Below are positions 62,857 to 64,000 of a stretch of DNA of 64,000 nt, piece after piece (the first letter of the stretch is position 1; each line of letters begins with the position of its first letter). Both the position numbers and the translations under genes were made by a program. Below the pieces are notes generated by a model. The model made no database searches, had not been told where the DNA came from, and saw nothing but the letters and a program-made list of their open reading frames with translations. The DNA is from Austwickia sp039812465 (lineage in GTDB: Bacteria > Actinomycetota > Actinomycetes > Actinomycetales > Dermatophilaceae): the NCBI GenBank assembly GCA_039812465.1, contig JBDIAS010000001.1:1-64000 (forward strand), in the 5' to 3' direction.

Positions 62857-64000
62857 GTGACCGAACCACACCAGGGCGCCCCCACGAACGGTCAGGCTCC
62901 GTCCGCGGAGTCGGGCGCCACGTCAGCCAGCGCCGGGGCGGATCAGAGCGCCACCCCGCCGAAGCCGTCGACGGCGGCCCGCCAGAAGGCGAGCAGCTCG
63001 GCGCGGAGGGCCCCCGCGAAGTCCCGTACAACGCGGGCCGGATCGACCACGCCGAGAGCGACCCGATCGGCGAAAGCGACCTCGGGCAGCCCGAAGAAGA
63101 CTGCCGCCGCGCGACCCGCCCAGGCGCGCACCAGCGTCGCGCGGGCGGTCACCAGCGCGCCGGGGGAGTCGCCGGCGGCGGCTCCCCCGCACGAAGGGGA
63201 CGCCGGATGGGACGCGCAGGCACCGCGACCCGTGGAGCCCGTGCGCGACCAAGTTGATCACGCGGTCGAGCGCGACTCCGAGCACGAGGACGACGATCAC
63301 CGCATCGCGTTCGACGCGGAGAACCTCGCGGGCGGCGCGGGAGCGGTCAACGGGCCGAGCCCCTTCGTGGGGTTCGGCGTGCGGGACGCCGTCGGTGGTC
63401 TCGTCACGTTGGGGAGCCGGACTCTGCGCAACCCCAAGGCGCTCGCGGCCGTGGCGCCTCGGACCGTCAAGGAGCTCGCCATGATCGGCCTCGGCCGATC
63501 GACGGTCGCGCCCGACAAGAAGGACAAGCGGTTCCGGGACGAGGCCTGGCAGGACGGAAAGCTGCGCAAGATCATGCAGCTCTACCTGACCCTGGGGGCC
63601 GAGGCCGACGAGATCGTCGAACACCTCGGGCTGCAGGAGAAGGACGTCGAGCGGGTCGAGTTCGTGACAGGCCTCATCCGGGAGGCGCTCGCGCCGACCA
63701 ACAACATCATCACCAACCCGGCCGCTTTGCGGAAGGCGCAGCAGACGCGGGGCAAGAGCCTCGCGAAGGGTTTCAGCAACCTCGTCGACGACCTGCGCAA
63801 CAACCACATGATGCCGGCGCAGGTGAACCGCCAGCCGTACCACGTCGGCATCAACCTCGCCGTCACGCGGGGCAAGGTCATCTTCCGCAACGACGTCGTG
63901 GAGATCCTCCACTACCGGCCGCAGTCCGAGAAGGTCGGGACGCGCCCGCTCGTGGTGATTCCGCCCCAGGTCAACAAGTACTACGCGCTGGACCTCGCGC
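62857..64000 (+). CDS. phaC: Poly(3-hydroxyalkanoate) synthase, N-terminal part, runs off the window
   Basis: The frame is open from GTG 62857 (GCGAGGG upstream) to the window edge, 381 residues. Residues from about 220 match the N-terminal domain of class I PHA synthases: FRDEAWQDGKLRKIMQLYLTLGAEADEIVEHLGL, ALAPTNNIITNPAALRKA, GINLAVTRGKVIFRNDVVEILHYRP and the PPQVNKYYALDLA start of the catalytic domain. The Cys-box is beyond the edge. Residues about 30-100 are a basic Ala/Lys/Arg/Ser-rich extension resembling histone-H1-like tails, followed by an acidic stretch; the lead is about 120 residues longer than in the Ralstonia enzyme. It polymerises 3-hydroxyacyl-CoA into storage PHA. Confidence 0.9.
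   Translation, partial: MTEPHQGAPTNGQAPSAESGATSASAGADQSATPPKPSTAARQKASSSARRAPAKSRTTRAGSTTPRATRSAKATSGSPKKTAAARPAQARTSVARAVTSAPGESPAAAPPHEGDAGWDAQAPRPVEPVRDQVDHAVERDSEHEDDDHRIAFDAENLAGGAGAVNGPSPFVGFGVRDAVGGLVTLGSRTLRNPKALAAVAPRTVKELAMIGLGRSTVAPDKKDKRFRDEAWQDGKLRKIMQLYLTLGAEADEIVEHLGLQEKDVERVEFVTGLIREALAPTNNIITNPAALRKAQQTRGKSLAKGFSNLVDDLRNNHMMPAQVNRQPYHVGINLAVTRGKVIFRNDVVEILHYRPQSEKVGTRPLVVIPPQVNKYYALDLA

Overview
High-GC DNA with actinobacterial coding style: strong G/C third positions, many GTG starts, a few TTG starts, 1-4 nt translational couplings and several candidate leaderless promoters (TANNNT followed by 6-7 nt and the start codon). From memory, the first 27 kb follows the gene order of the Mycobacterium tuberculosis Rv2676c-Rv2699c block, so it is conserved chromosomal backbone. 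The catabolic and polymer genes further on suggest a polyhydroxyalkanoate (PHA)-accumulating member of the Micrococcales (Intrasporangiaceae/Dermatophilaceae-like). That taxonomic guess is inference.

Region 1 (0-27.5 kb) is the core block: DUF4193, dut, DUF3710, an OB-fold protein, DUF3159, two TrkA/RCK K+ proteins, an APC permease, a TRAM-type RNA methyltransferase, aconitase, a dienelactone-hydrolase-family protein, a HIT protein, dxs, an alpha/beta hydrolase, an XRE-MurA fusion, a fadA-fadB beta-oxidation pair, RNase D, DUF3000, hemE, hemQ and msrB. A repeat- and hairpin-rich gap at 16.1-16.7 kb and short tandem repeats at 17.1-17.3 kb interrupt it.

Region 2 (27.5-37.1 kb) holds DNA-repair and storage genes: a LigD-type polymerase convergent with an ATP-dependent DNA ligase, a membrane-anchored hydrolase, a PPK2 polyphosphate kinase, glgX, a Gly-Cys-Val tRNA cluster with a promoter and a very strong terminator, and a GlgB-like branching enzyme.

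Region 3 (37.3-64 kb) is a catabolic and carbon-storage island. It contains paaG, a TetR regulator (candidate PaaR), paaN, a crotonase-GNAT fusion, paaEDCBA, paaJ and paaH. Next comes an operon of an unfamiliar diiron protein, a 2Fe-2S/FAD reductase and a wax-ester/triacylglycerol synthase. Then follow a DUF485/ActP acetate symporter pair, an MFS transporter, a PHA depolymerase, two acyl-CoA ligases, a thiolase and the start of a PHA synthase that runs off the window. paaK, paaI and a MaoC-type ring-cleavage hydratase are not in view.

The logic of Region 3 is degradation of phenylacetate and acyl compounds to acetyl-CoA, succinyl-CoA and hydroxyacyl-CoA, with storage as PHA or neutral lipid. 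Palindromes with the core ACCG-NN-CG-NN-CGGT, or one mismatch from it, lie in front of paaA, paaH, phaZ and the acyl-CoA ligases, which suggests one regulator couples these pathways. A second palindrome family, GTYAGTA-W-TACTRAC, occurs before fadA and before DUF485-actP. Both the PHA depolymerase and the PHA synthase carry basic Ala/Lys-rich extensions.
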